Of a stretch of DNA of 64,000 nt, positions 26,299 through 34,447 are shown in pieces. Within the stretch, counting starts at the first letter, position 1, and the number at the start of each line of letters is the position of its first letter. A model generated the notes under the pieces. The model did not search any database. It was not told the DNA's origin and saw only the letters and a program-made list of their open reading frames with translations. The DNA comes from Paenibacillus glycinis. GTDB lineage: Bacteria > Bacillota > Bacilli > Paenibacillales > Paenibacillaceae. A program made the translations under genes and the position numbers. The stretch lies in contig NZ_JAAAMV010000024.1 in the NCBI RefSeq assembly GCF_009909185.1, forward strand, positions 124,001 to 188,000, written 5' to 3'.

Positions 26299-26994
26299 AT
26301 GAATCAACGAACCGTGCTGGTCGTCGACGACGATCCGGATATTCGCAAGATCGTGCATATTTACTTGCGCAACGAAGGCTACCGCGTATTCGAAGCGGAG
26401 GACGGCGCAGCCGCCTTGGAGATATTAAAGGCGGAGGGGGACGCGGTGCATCTGATCGTGCTCGACCTGATGATGCCGCGCATGGACGGCCTGGCGGCCT
26501 GCATGAAAATTCGCGAGGAGCACGATATTCCGATCATCATGCTGACGGCCAAAGGCGAGGACCTGGACAAAATCACCGGACTTACGACGGGAGCCGACGA
26601 TTACGTCACGAAGCCGTTCAATCCGCTCGAGCTGCTCGCGAGGGTCAAAGCGCAGTTGCGGCGGATGAACGTCCTCTCGGCCAAGCAGCAAGCGCAGTCC
26701 GTCATTTCGATCGGGGACCTTACCGTCGAGATCGACCGGCACCGGGTGACGGTGGACGGCAGGGAGGTCGCGCTCACGCCGCTGGAGTTCGCCATACTCG
26801 GACTCCTGGCGGGCAACCGGGGACAGGTATTCAGCGCCGACCGCATCTATCAGACCGTCTGGAAGGAACAGACCGGCTATTCCGACAACACGGTCATGGT
26901 GCATATCCGCAACCTAAGGGAGAAGCTCGAGACCAATCCCCGCGAGCCGGCCTATATCAAGACGGTATGGGGAGTGGGATACAAAGTTGATTAA
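26299..26994 (+). CDS. OmpR/PhoB-family response regulator (VanR-like)
   Basis: 231-residue regulator. The receiver has DDD at 10-12, phosphorylation site Asp56 in LIVLDLMMPRMDG, and Lys105 in YVTKPFNPLEL. The winged helix (about 130-231) has VDGREVALTPLEFAILGLL and ends in IKTVWGVGYKVD. The ATG at 26299 has CGGGAG 9 nt upstream; a GTG at 26290 lies too close to that site. It overlaps the kinase gene by 8 bp. Likely to bind the TTCAGG repeats upstream of the PAP2 gene. Confidence 0.93.
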   Translation: MNQRTVLVVDDDPDIRKIVHIYLRNEGYRVFEAEDGAAALEILKAEGDAVHLIVLDLMMPRMDGLAACMKIREEHDIPIIMLTAKGEDLDKITGLTTGADDYVTKPFNPLELLARVKAQLRRMNVLSAKQQAQSVISIGDLTVEIDRHRVTVDGREVALTPLEFAILGLLAGNRGQVFSADRIYQTVWKEQTGYSDNTVMVHIRNLREKLETNPREPAYIKTVWGVGYKVD

Positions 26995-28408
26995 GTTCAA
27001 ATTCAATATCCGCGCGCAGCTGATCGTGACGATTCTCTTGAGTTTGATCGCCAGCATTATCGTCATCGCCCTCCTCAACGTCGTGACGCGATCGGCGTAC
27101 AGAGTTACCTTCACCAGCTATCAACCGAGCAAGGATCTGGTCGAGGACCGCTTAGCCTACCTGCTGGCGGAGCTTCCCGAGCGCATCAATGCGTATTCGC
27201 TGCAGGCGGCCGTGGACGAAGCGAGCGACGGCAAGGTGGACATCTACGTCGCGGACGAATCGGGCAAGGTGCTCTTTCACTCCGCCGAAGCGGCCAAGCG
27301 GCAGCTCGGCATCATGGGGTATTATGCCGACCGTTCGGATGATACCGAGGACTACGAGGGAAAGCCGTACGCGTTGATCGATGCGGGCGAGTGGTCGGGC
27401 AAAACGGTATTTCTCGTGGCGGAGGGCCGGCTGAAAGGGGAGCCGGGCTATTACATCAAGGAACAGCCGCTCAAGAACGTCATGCTGTTCCTGCTCGTGT
27501 TTATCGTCTGCTTCTACTGGTTCACCTCGCGCAAGACGCGGAAGATCCAGCAGATCAACCGGCAGCTCGGCGAGATCGCGAGCGGCGATCTGAACGTGCG
27601 CTTGAGCACAAGGGACCGGGACGAGCTCGGCATCGTATCGAAGAACATCAACGCGATGGCCGAGAGCCTGCAGCGCCAATTGACGAAGGAACGCAAGCTG
27701 GAGCAGTCCAAAATGGAGCTTATCACCGGCGTATCCCATGATTTGCGCACGCCGCTTACCAGCATCGTCGGGTACTTGGACCTGCTTCGGAGCAAGGCGT
27801 ACCAGGACGAAGCCGAGCATGACCAGTTCGTCAAGAACACGTACAGCAAGACGATGCAGCTCAAGAAGCTGATTGACGACTTGTTCGAGTACACGCGACT
27901 GGGCTCCGGCGATATCGAGCTGAAACGCCAAAGGATCGAGATGACGGAGCTGCTTCGCCAGCTGGCGTCCGAATACGAACCGATCGCGCTCGACCGCGGC
28001 ATCGCCATCAAGACGGAGCTGTCGGAAGCCGCCTTGCCCGCGCAGGTCGACGGCGAGAAGATCGTGCGGGCCCTCGACAACCTGCTCATGAACGCGATCA
28101 AATTCTCGATCGTGCCCGGGGATATCCTCGTACGCGCGGCGGCCGTCCGGGATGGGGAAGGAATCGCGGTCGAAGTGGAAAATCAAGGACGGCCGATCAC
28201 GCCGGAGCAGGAGGAGCAGCTGTTCGACCGGTTCTACAAGACCGACGCGGCGCGCGGCGCCGGTTCGCGGAACGACGGGTCGGGTCTCGGGCTGTCGATC
28301 GCCAAGCAGATCGCGGAGCTCCACGGCGGGACGATCAGCCTTCATCACGATCGGGGCCGTTATACGTTTCGCTTGGAGCTGCCGGGCGCGGACGAGGCGA
28401 ACGGTTGA
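26987..28408 (+). CDS. Sensor histidine kinase (VanS-like)
   Basis: 473-residue HPK1-type kinase, partner of the preceding regulator. Membrane helices at about 13-32 and 164-180 flank an extracellular sensor of about 130 residues. HAMP follows, then HisKA with GVSHDLRTPLTSI (His251) and a HATPase with NLLMNAIKF and GLGLSIAKQIAELHGG. The TTG start at 26987 overlaps the regulator stop, with GGGGAGTGG upstream. Its ligand is unknown. The link with a PAP2 gene makes a cell-envelope signal plausible. Confidence 0.92.
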   Translation: MIKFKFNIRAQLIVTILLSLIASIIVIALLNVVTRSAYRVTFTSYQPSKDLVEDRLAYLLAELPERINAYSLQAAVDEASDGKVDIYVADESGKVLFHSAEAAKRQLGIMGYYADRSDDTEDYEGKPYALIDAGEWSGKTVFLVAEGRLKGEPGYYIKEQPLKNVMLFLLVFIVCFYWFTSRKTRKIQQINRQLGEIASGDLNVRLSTRDRDELGIVSKNINAMAESLQRQLTKERKLEQSKMELITGVSHDLRTPLTSIVGYLDLLRSKAYQDEAEHDQFVKNTYSKTMQLKKLIDDLFEYTRLGSGDIELKRQRIEMTELLRQLASEYEPIALDRGIAIKTELSEAALPAQVDGEKIVRALDNLLMNAIKFSIVPGDILVRAAAVRDGEGIAVEVENQGRPITPEQEEQLFDRFYKTDAARGAGSRNDGSGLGLSIAKQIAELHGGTISLHHDRGRYTFRLELPGADEANG

Positions 28409-28496
28409 GGCATCCTCGCCGACCGCGCGATCGAACAGCAAGTCCGGCTAAACAAACAAGCAAGCGAGCAAGTAGCAAGCGAACAAGCGACCAAGC

Positions 28497-28524
28497 AGCG
28501 CCCTTCCGCCTGAAGGGCGCTTTT
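28497..28524 (+). terminator. Intrinsic terminator after the VanS-like kinase
   Basis: AGCGCCCTTC (28497-28506) pairs with GAAGGGCGCT (28512-28521), followed by TTT. Just before it, 28449-28496 is a low-complexity run of AAGC-like repeats. From 28525 to 28737 only a TATACT-like hexamer (about 28592) stands out. Confidence 0.85.
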
Positions 28525-28737
28525 CGTTCGATCGGCATAGCGGAACAAACAAATGGAAAAACGCAGCAATGTTCGCCGCGCGAGGCCGGGCGATATACTT
28601 GAGTTTGAGTGGAGCTCCTGCACAGAGAGAGAAGGCGGGCTGTTTTGGCATGCGCGGAAGGAGGGCGGTACGGAGCAGGCACGACAGGGAACCGAAGGCA
28701 CGCAGCCATTTTAGGAGACAGAAAGGGAGTGCACGTA

Positions 28738-31257
28738 ATGACCAACGCAATCCATGCCGGCTTCGGCAGAAGATCGGGATTGGCGCTGCTCGCGCTAGTC
28801 ATGTTGCTCGCGGCGATCGTCATTCCGCAGCGGGCTTTCGCGGCGGATTATACGACGCAAAATTGGCAAACGGTCGAGATCTCGCTGACCAGCTCCAAAA
28901 CGTACGCCGATCCGTTCGCGAACGTCGACGTCACCGCCACGTTCACGGGACCGGGCGGCACGGTGATCACGCGTCCGGCGTTCTGGAGCGGAGGCTCCGT
29001 CTGGAAGATCCGCTTCGCGCCGACCAAGACCGGCGCCTGGACGATGACGACGGCGGCGAACGATCCGACCGACACGGGCTTGAACGGAATCACGAAATCG
29101 ATTCAAGTCAACGCGTACACGGGCAGTCTGGCGATTTATCAGAAGGGCTTCCTGAAAGTCAGCGCCAACGGCCGGTACCTGACGTACAACGACGGCACGC
29201 CGTTCTTCTATCTCGGCGACACGCACTGGATTCTGCCGCATGAACGGTTCGCGACCTCCAATGCGGCGGGCGTCGCCTCGCAGTTCAAGTACGTCGTGGA
29301 TAAGCGGGTCAGCCAAGGCTTCACCGTGTACCAGTCGGAGCCGATCTGGCAGCCGCACGGCGGCGGCACGCATGCGGGCGCGGACGAGGAGGCGGTGGCC
29401 AACCTGAGCGACGGCTTCTCGAGCGCCGACCTGGCCGGGTTCGACAACCTCGACCGCAAATTCAAGTATATCGCCGACCAGGGTCTCGTCCATGCCAACG
29501 CGCAGGTGACCTGGGCGCTCGATCCGGCCAACTATGCCGTCTACACCGACGCCTACATGGCGCGCGTGGCGAAATATTGGGTTGCCCGCTTCGGCTCGTA
29601 TCCGCTCATCTACACGATCGCGCAGGAGATCGACCGCAACATGTACAACGCGTACAATACGACGACGCTGAGCAAATGGTACGCGGTCGGCCAAAGCATC
29701 AGCGACAACGACGCGTACAACCAGCCGATCATGCCGCATATGGAGAATACGGGCACGTCGGTGGCGTCCAATTCGCTCTGGGCGAGCAAGTCCTTCGACG
29801 ACGGCTGGGCCGTGCAGTGGCAGGGCGACATGACCGGCATGAGCACGGCCAAGGATTTCTATAATTTCGGCACGGCGAAGCCTTCCGTCCTGTACGAGAG
29901 CGCCTACGACGGGTTCTGGACGGATTCCCGCGGCGCGCTGGGCGCGGGATACAAGGCGTTTCAATACGGCATTTACGGTTACGGCTACGGCGCTTCCGGG
30001 GTTTGGAACGACGTCTATTCGAAGAGCGGCGATCCCGACGATTTCGGAACCGGCTACGAGCTGCCCGCGCGGTATACGTGGTGGTACGACGGCGCGAACT
30101 ACGCGACGGGGAACCAATTGACGTATTTCAAAGCCTTCTACACCGCCCTGGAGTGGTGGAAGCTCGTGCCCCGCTTCGACGATCCGGCGTGGAGCGCGTT
30201 CAGCGACGCGTCCAGGTCGCTGCTGTCTTCGGACGGCAACGGCACGTACGTAACGTTCTTCTTCAACGGGACGACGAGCACGGGCACGATCAAGGGCATG
30301 GACAACGGCTACTATTACAACGCCCGCTGGTTCAATCCGCGGACCGGCGCCTACACGAGCATCGGAAGCAGCGTGCAGTCGACGTCCGGCCAGTGGAATG
30401 TCCCGAACAAGCCGGACAGCAACGACTGGGTGCTGCTCCTGCAGAAGACGTCCGTGCCGGCGCCGGACGCGGCGAACTTGGCGCTCGGCAAGACGTATGC
30501 CAGCTCTTCGTCATGGGACAGCACGCAAACGGCGGACAAAGCGTTCGACGGCTTGCCGTCCACGAACTGGCAGGCGTGCAACGCCTGTTGGAACGGCCAG
30601 ACGCTGGAAGTGAATTTCGGCGCCAACACGACGTTCAACCGCGTCGTGCTGTCCGAATACGACGGCCGCACGACGGGCTATCGCATCGAATACTGGAACG
30701 GCTCGGCGTGGCAGACGGCTTACGCGGGCACGAGCATCGGTCCGAGCGGGACATCGAAGACGATCACGTTCCCGGCGGTCACGGGCAGCAAGGCGCGGAT
30801 CTACTTCACGTCCGGGACGGCGAACGCGCCGATCATCTACGAATTCGCCGTCTATCATGACATCGTGAACCTGGCGCTCGGCAAGACCTATGCCAGCTCG
30901 TCGTCGTGGGACGGAAGCCAGACGGCGGACAAAGCATTCGACGGCACCACCGCCACGAATTGGCAGGCCTGCAGCGGCTGCTGGAACGGGCAGACGCTGG
31001 AAGTGAATTTCGGGACGAACACGACCTTCGACAAAGTCGTCCTGACGGAGTACGACGGCCGCACGACGGGCTACCGGATCGAATATTGGAACGGCTCGAG
31101 CTGGCAGACGGCCTATACGGGCACGAGCATCGGCGCTTCGTACGTGCCGAAGACGATCGCCTTCGGCGCGGTGACGGGCAGCAAAGCGCGCATCTACTTT
31201 ACGTCCGGCACGAGCTTCGCCCCGATCATTTACGAGTTCGAGATTTACAACCAGTAG
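28738..31257 (+). CDS. Secreted glycosidase-like protein (DUF5060/DUF4038) with two discoidin domains
   Basis: 839 residues. A Sec signal peptide (MTNAIHAGFGRRSGL..., cleavage near AFA-ADY, residue 35) leads into a beta-sandwich of DUF5060 type (about 40-125). A TIM-barrel DUF4038 glycosidase-like domain follows (about 130-480; FFYLGDTHWILPHERF, YTIAQEIDRNMY, VLYESAYDGFW). Next is a putative collagen-binding-type beta domain (about 490-570; GYYYNARWFNPRTGAY). Two tandem F5/8-type C (discoidin) domains (about 577-706 and 707-839) close the protein and should bind polysaccharide. ATG 28738 has AAAGGGAG 8 nt upstream. It is probably an extracellular hemicellulase or similar; the substrate is not deducible. 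Confidence 0.85.
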   Translation: MTNAIHAGFGRRSGLALLALVMLLAAIVIPQRAFAADYTTQNWQTVEISLTSSKTYADPFANVDVTATFTGPGGTVITRPAFWSGGSVWKIRFAPTKTGAWTMTTAANDPTDTGLNGITKSIQVNAYTGSLAIYQKGFLKVSANGRYLTYNDGTPFFYLGDTHWILPHERFATSNAAGVASQFKYVVDKRVSQGFTVYQSEPIWQPHGGGTHAGADEEAVANLSDGFSSADLAGFDNLDRKFKYIADQGLVHANAQVTWALDPANYAVYTDAYMARVAKYWVARFGSYPLIYTIAQEIDRNMYNAYNTTTLSKWYAVGQSISDNDAYNQPIMPHMENTGTSVASNSLWASKSFDDGWAVQWQGDMTGMSTAKDFYNFGTAKPSVLYESAYDGFWTDSRGALGAGYKAFQYGIYGYGYGASGVWNDVYSKSGDPDDFGTGYELPARYTWWYDGANYATGNQLTYFKAFYTALEWWKLVPRFDDPAWSAFSDASRSLLSSDGNGTYVTFFFNGTTSTGTIKGMDNGYYYNARWFNPRTGAYTSIGSSVQSTSGQWNVPNKPDSNDWVLLLQKTSVPAPDAANLALGKTYASSSSWDSTQTADKAFDGLPSTNWQACNACWNGQTLEVNFGANTTFNRVVLSEYDGRTTGYRIEYWNGSAWQTAYAGTSIGPSGTSKTITFPAVTGSKARIYFTSGTANAPIIYEFAVYHDIVNLALGKTYASSSSWDGSQTADKAFDGTTATNWQACSGCWNGQTLEVNFGTNTTFDKVVLTEYDGRTTGYRIEYWNGSSWQTAYTGTSIGASYVPKTIAFGAVTGSKARIYFTSGTSFAPIIYEFEIYNQ

Positions 31258-31285
31258 CGGGAATAACGCGGAATCCATCCGCGGG

Positions 31286-31337
31286 AACGAAAAACGCACC
31301 GCCTTGGCTCGCAAGCCAAGGCGGTGCGTTTTTCGTT
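31286..31337. terminator. Bidirectional terminator between the secreted protein and the XRE gene
   Basis: A near-perfect 24-bp stem (31286-31309 with 31314-31337), core ACGCACCGCCTTGG against CCAAGGCGGTGCGT, flanked by AAAAA and TTTTT. It serves two convergent genes. Confidence 0.95.
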
Positions 31338-31374
31338 GATTCGGGCGCCCAGACGGCACGATCGCCGAGGTCGC

Positions 31375-31935
31375 CTAGGACGGATAATGAATCACCGTAT
31401 AGTAGACGATTTTCTCGCTGCCCAGGTTCTCGTACGAATGCGGCTGGTCGGCGTTGAAATGAAGCGCGTCGCCGGCCTCGAGCTCGTAAACATCGTCCTG
31501 GACGGTAAGCCTCAGCATCCCCCGCACCATCAGAATGTACTCCTCGACGCCCTCGTAGTGGGCTTCCGAGGCATGCATGACGCCCGGCTCCAATTCAACG
31601 GTGTAGATCTCGAATTTTTTGCCCTGCTCGAACGGAACGAGGGGGTAGGAGCGGTAGCTGCCGTCCTCTTCCACGAAGGGCTCCAAATCCTCGAAGCGGA
31701 TGTGCGTGACGCTCGCTTTCGTATCTTCGATCAAGGACGTAAAGGAAATATGCAGGCCGTTGACGATTTTCCAGATGATCGAAATGGTCGGGTTGGAATC
31801 CCCGCGTTCGATCTGGCCGAGCATGGCCTTGCTGACGCCGGTCAGTTCGGCGACCTGGTCCAGGCTGAGGGCTCTCGATTTGCGGATGGCTTGAAGGTTT
31901 TTGCCGATCTTTTTATGAATTTGTTCCTGTTCCAT
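31375..31935 (-). CDS. XRE-family regulator with C-terminal cupin
   Basis: 186-residue regulator of the PuuR type. The helix-turn-helix (about 8-62) contains LSLDQVAELTGVSKAMLGQI and ERGDSNPTISIIWKI. The cupin (about 105-185) contains ASEAHYEGVEEYILMVRG and AGDALHFNADQPHSYENLG with likely metal or ligand histidines. Such proteins sense small amines or amino acids. ATG 31935 follows GAGGAGG. The gene is divergent from tdh-kbl, and a symmetrical dyad lies in the shared control region. Regulation of threonine degradation is therefore likely. Confidence 0.88.
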   Translation of the reverse strand: MEQEQIHKKIGKNLQAIRKSRALSLDQVAELTGVSKAMLGQIERGDSNPTISIIWKIVNGLHISFTSLIEDTKASVTHIRFEDLEPFVEEDGSYRSYPLVPFEQGKKFEIYTVELEPGVMHASEAHYEGVEEYILMVRGMLRLTVQDDVYELEAGDALHFNADQPHSYENLGSEKIVYYTVIHYPS

Positions 31936-32023
31936 GGGGCCTCCTCGCATTCTGTTCCTGCCCCTCATTATAACGAAAATCGCCGGGAAGGACAGCCCGT
32001 TAGAAAAAAATGGTGTACAACAT

Positions 32024-32063
32024 TGCGTACGCATGTATAATATAGCATATACAGCATAACGCA
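32024..32063. promoter_or_regulatory. Interrupted dyad over the tdh promoter
   Basis: TGCGT-5-TGTATA-8-TATACA-5-ACGCA is fully symmetrical (32024-32063), centred near 32043. It covers a TATAAT -10 hexamer (32036-32041) oriented toward tdh, with TGTACA (32014-32019) as a possible -35. It lies between the XRE-cupin gene and tdh and is the best candidate operator for that regulator. Confidence 0.6.
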
Positions 32064-32098
32064 CAAATGGATTATATCTTATACGGGTGGGATGAAGC

Positions 32099-33175
32099 TT
32101 GGCGACGATGATGGGATTGGTGAAGGAAGTAAGGGCATCCGGAGCGGCATTGCGCGAGGTGCCGGTTCCCCGCTGCGGTCCGGACGAGGTGCTTGTCCGG
32201 ATCAAGGCGTCCTCGATTTGCGGGACGGACGTTCATATTTATAAATGGGACGCGTGGGCGGAAAGCGCCGTCGTGACGCCGAACGTGTTCGGCCACGAAT
32301 TTGCCGGCATCGTCGAGGAGACGGGCAGCGAGGTCAAGCATGTCCGGATCGGCGATCACGTGTCGGCGGAAGGGCATGTCGTCTGCGGCCGCTGCAAAGC
32401 CTGCCGGACCGGCAACGCCCATGTATGCCCCAATACGGTCAGCTTCGGCATATCGGCTCCCGGCTGCTTCGCGGACTATGCCATCGTCAAAGCGTCCAAT
32501 GTCATCCCGAACCGCCCCGACATGCCGTTCGAGCTCGCCTGCTTGCAGGATCCGCTCGGCAATGCGGTGCAGACCGTATTGTCGGGCGACATCGTGGGCA
32601 AATCCGTCGCCGTCATCGGGATGGGCCCGATCGGGCTCATGGCCGTCGCCGTGGCGAAAGCGAGCGGGGCCGGCTCCGTCATCGCGCTCGATATCAACCC
32701 GTACCGGCTGAAGCTCGCCAAGCGGATGGGCGCGGACCACGCCGTCAACAACGGGGAGGTCCCCCTGGTTGACGCCGTCATGGAGCTTACCGGAGGCGAA
32801 GGCGCCGAAGTGGTGCTCGAGATGTCCGGCCACCCCGACGCGATACGAGGCGGATTCGAAGCGGCGGCTCCGGCGGGGCGCGTGTCCATGCTCGGGATTC
32901 CGACCCGGGAGGTGTCGCTCGATTTGTCCCGCCACGTGATCTTCAAAGGGCTCCGCATCGAAGGCATCACCGGGCGCCGGATGTACCAGACCTGGTACCA
33001 GCTGAAAGGGTTTCTCGAGCATAAGCGCATCGATTTGAGCCCGCTGATCACCCATCGCTTTTCCTTGCACGATTACGAGGAAGCGTTCGAGCTGATGTCC
33101 TCGGGCCAATGCGGCAAGATCGTGTTCTCGCACGAAACGAGTCCATCCCTGCAATCATCCATTCTAGCGATATAA
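32099..33175 (+). CDS. tdh: L-threonine 3-dehydrogenase
   Basis: Zn-dependent medium-chain dehydrogenase that oxidises L-threonine to 2-amino-3-ketobutyrate with NAD+. 358 residues. Catalytic zinc ligands are Cys41 in SSICGTDVHIYKWD and His66-Glu67 in FGHEFAG. Structural zinc cysteines are at 96, 99, 102 and 110 (CGRCKACRTGNAHVC). The VHIYKWD sequence is specific to Tdh. The NAD fold has GMGPIGLMA. TTG at 32099 is assumed, with GGGTGG upstream; ATG codons at 32105 and 32108 are alternatives. kbl follows after 14 bp and completes the pathway to glycine and acetyl-CoA. Confidence 0.94.
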   Translation: MATMMGLVKEVRASGAALREVPVPRCGPDEVLVRIKASSICGTDVHIYKWDAWAESAVVTPNVFGHEFAGIVEETGSEVKHVRIGDHVSAEGHVVCGRCKACRTGNAHVCPNTVSFGISAPGCFADYAIVKASNVIPNRPDMPFELACLQDPLGNAVQTVLSGDIVGKSVAVIGMGPIGLMAVAVAKASGAGSVIALDINPYRLKLAKRMGADHAVNNGEVPLVDAVMELTGGEGAEVVLEMSGHPDAIRGGFEAAAPAGRVSMLGIPTREVSLDLSRHVIFKGLRIEGITGRRMYQTWYQLKGFLEHKRIDLSPLITHRFSLHDYEEAFELMSSGQCGKIVFSHETSPSLQSSILAI

Positions 33176-33189
33176 GGAGCGTGCCGACC

Positions 33190-34368
33190 GTGGCGAAGTG
33201 GGAAAGAACATTAGGCGAAGAACTGCAGCAATTGAAGCGGGAAGGGCGTTACCGCCCGCTGACCGTATGGGCAAGCGGATCCAGCACGCGGATGGAGCTG
33301 GACGGCCGTTCCGTCCTTCAGATGTCCTCGAACAATTACTTGGGGCTCACGGATCATCCGGAGCTGATTCAAGCGGCCATCGAAGCCACGCGGCAATACG
33401 GCGTCGGCAGCGGATCGGTGCGCACCATTACCGGAACGTTGGCGATCCATGAGCAACTGGAGCTGGAGCTGGCCCGGTTTAAAGGCACGGAAGCGGCGCT
33501 CGTCTTTCAATCCGGATTCACGACGAATCAAGGCGTGTTGGCTTCCATATTGGGACCGGACGACGTCGTCATCAGCGACGAATTGAACCATGCCAGCATC
33601 ATCGACGGCATTCGGCTGACGAAAGCGCACCGCAAAATCTACGCGCATAAAGACATGGGCCAGCTTGAAACGGCATTGAAGGAGAGCGCCGCTTACGGCA
33701 AACGGATCGTGGTGACGGACGGCGTGTTCAGCATGGACGGGGATATCGCGCCGCTGCCGGCCATCGTGGAGCTCGCGGAACGTTACGATGCGTTCGTGTA
33801 CGTGGACGACGCCCACGCGAGCGGCGTGCTGGGCAAGAACGGCAAAGGCACGACGGATCATTTCGGCCTGCACGGCCGCGTCCATATTCAGGTGGGCACG
33901 TTATCGAAGGCCGTGGGCGTCGTCGGCGGCTACGTGGCCTGCGATCAGATCCTGAAGGATTATCTGATCCACAAGGCGCGTCCGTTTCTGTTCAGCACCT
34001 CGCAGACGCCGGCCGTCGCGGCTTCGTGCCTGGCGGCGATTCGCGTGCTGGAGCAAAGCGGGGAGCTGATCGGAAAGCTGTGGGACAACGCGGCTTACTT
34101 CCGCTCGCAGGTGCAAGCGCTCGGCTTCGACACCGGCGCGAGCGAGACGCCGATCGTGCCGGTCATCGTGGGCAACCCCGCCGAGACGATGCGATTCTCC
34201 GACTTGCTGTTGCAGGAAGGCGTGTTCGCCCAAGGAATCGTGTACCCGACCGTCGCCATGGACAAGGGGCGCGTCCGGTTCATCGTCACCGCCCGCCATA
34301 CGCGCGAGGAGCTCGATTACGCGGTGCAGGCGCTGGGCAAATGCCGTGCCGCACTAAGCCAAGATTAA
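33190..34368 (+). CDS. kbl: 2-amino-3-ketobutyrate CoA ligase (glycine C-acetyltransferase)
   Basis: PLP enzyme cleaving 2-amino-3-ketobutyrate with CoA into glycine and acetyl-CoA. 392 residues. The PLP lysine is about residue 240 in VGTLSKAVG, with YVDDAHASGVLG providing the cofactor-binding Asp and His. SSNNYLGLTDHP and GSGSVRTITGTLAIHEQLE are alpha-oxoamine synthase hallmarks. The GTG at 33190 follows AAGGAG by 10 nt. Since the substrate-producing tdh gene is directly upstream, Kbl is preferred over a biotin-pathway BioF, which has a similar sequence. Confidence 0.92.
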   Translation: MAKWERTLGEELQQLKREGRYRPLTVWASGSSTRMELDGRSVLQMSSNNYLGLTDHPELIQAAIEATRQYGVGSGSVRTITGTLAIHEQLELELARFKGTEAALVFQSGFTTNQGVLASILGPDDVVISDELNHASIIDGIRLTKAHRKIYAHKDMGQLETALKESAAYGKRIVVTDGVFSMDGDIAPLPAIVELAERYDAFVYVDDAHASGVLGKNGKGTTDHFGLHGRVHIQVGTLSKAVGVVGGYVACDQILKDYLIHKARPFLFSTSQTPAVAASCLAAIRVLEQSGELIGKLWDNAAYFRSQVQALGFDTGASETPIVPVIVGNPAETMRFSDLLLQEGVFAQGIVYPTVAMDKGRVRFIVTARHTREELDYAVQALGKCRAALSQD

Positions 34369-34401
34369 TCAAGCAAAGCTGCCGCTGCATAGCGCGCATA
34401 T

Positions 34402-34442
34402 AAAAGGCCGGATGCCCTCGATGTGAGGGCGTCCGGCCTTTT
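34402..34442. terminator. Bidirectional terminator between kbl and fabV
   Basis: AAAAGGCCGGATGCCCTC (34402-34419) pairs with GAGGGCGTCCGGCCTTTT (34425-34442) with one mismatch. It serves two convergent genes; fabV ends at 34448. Confidence 0.92.
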
Positions 34443-34447
34443 CGGTC

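Noticed and set aside
26299-28408. Assignment of this two-component pair as PhoP/PhoR
   Set aside because: The sequence is VanR/VanS-like, it is 20 kb from the pst genes, and the repeats before its unit (TTCAGG) differ from the TTNACA boxes of the phosphate locus.
28449-28496. AAGC-rich short repeats suggesting a small CRISPR-like array
   Set aside because: No constant repeat-spacer layout and no cas genes; it is low-complexity sequence before a terminator.
33190-34368. BioF (8-amino-7-oxononanoate synthase)
   Set aside because: Very similar fold, but the gene directly follows tdh and no biotin genes are present.
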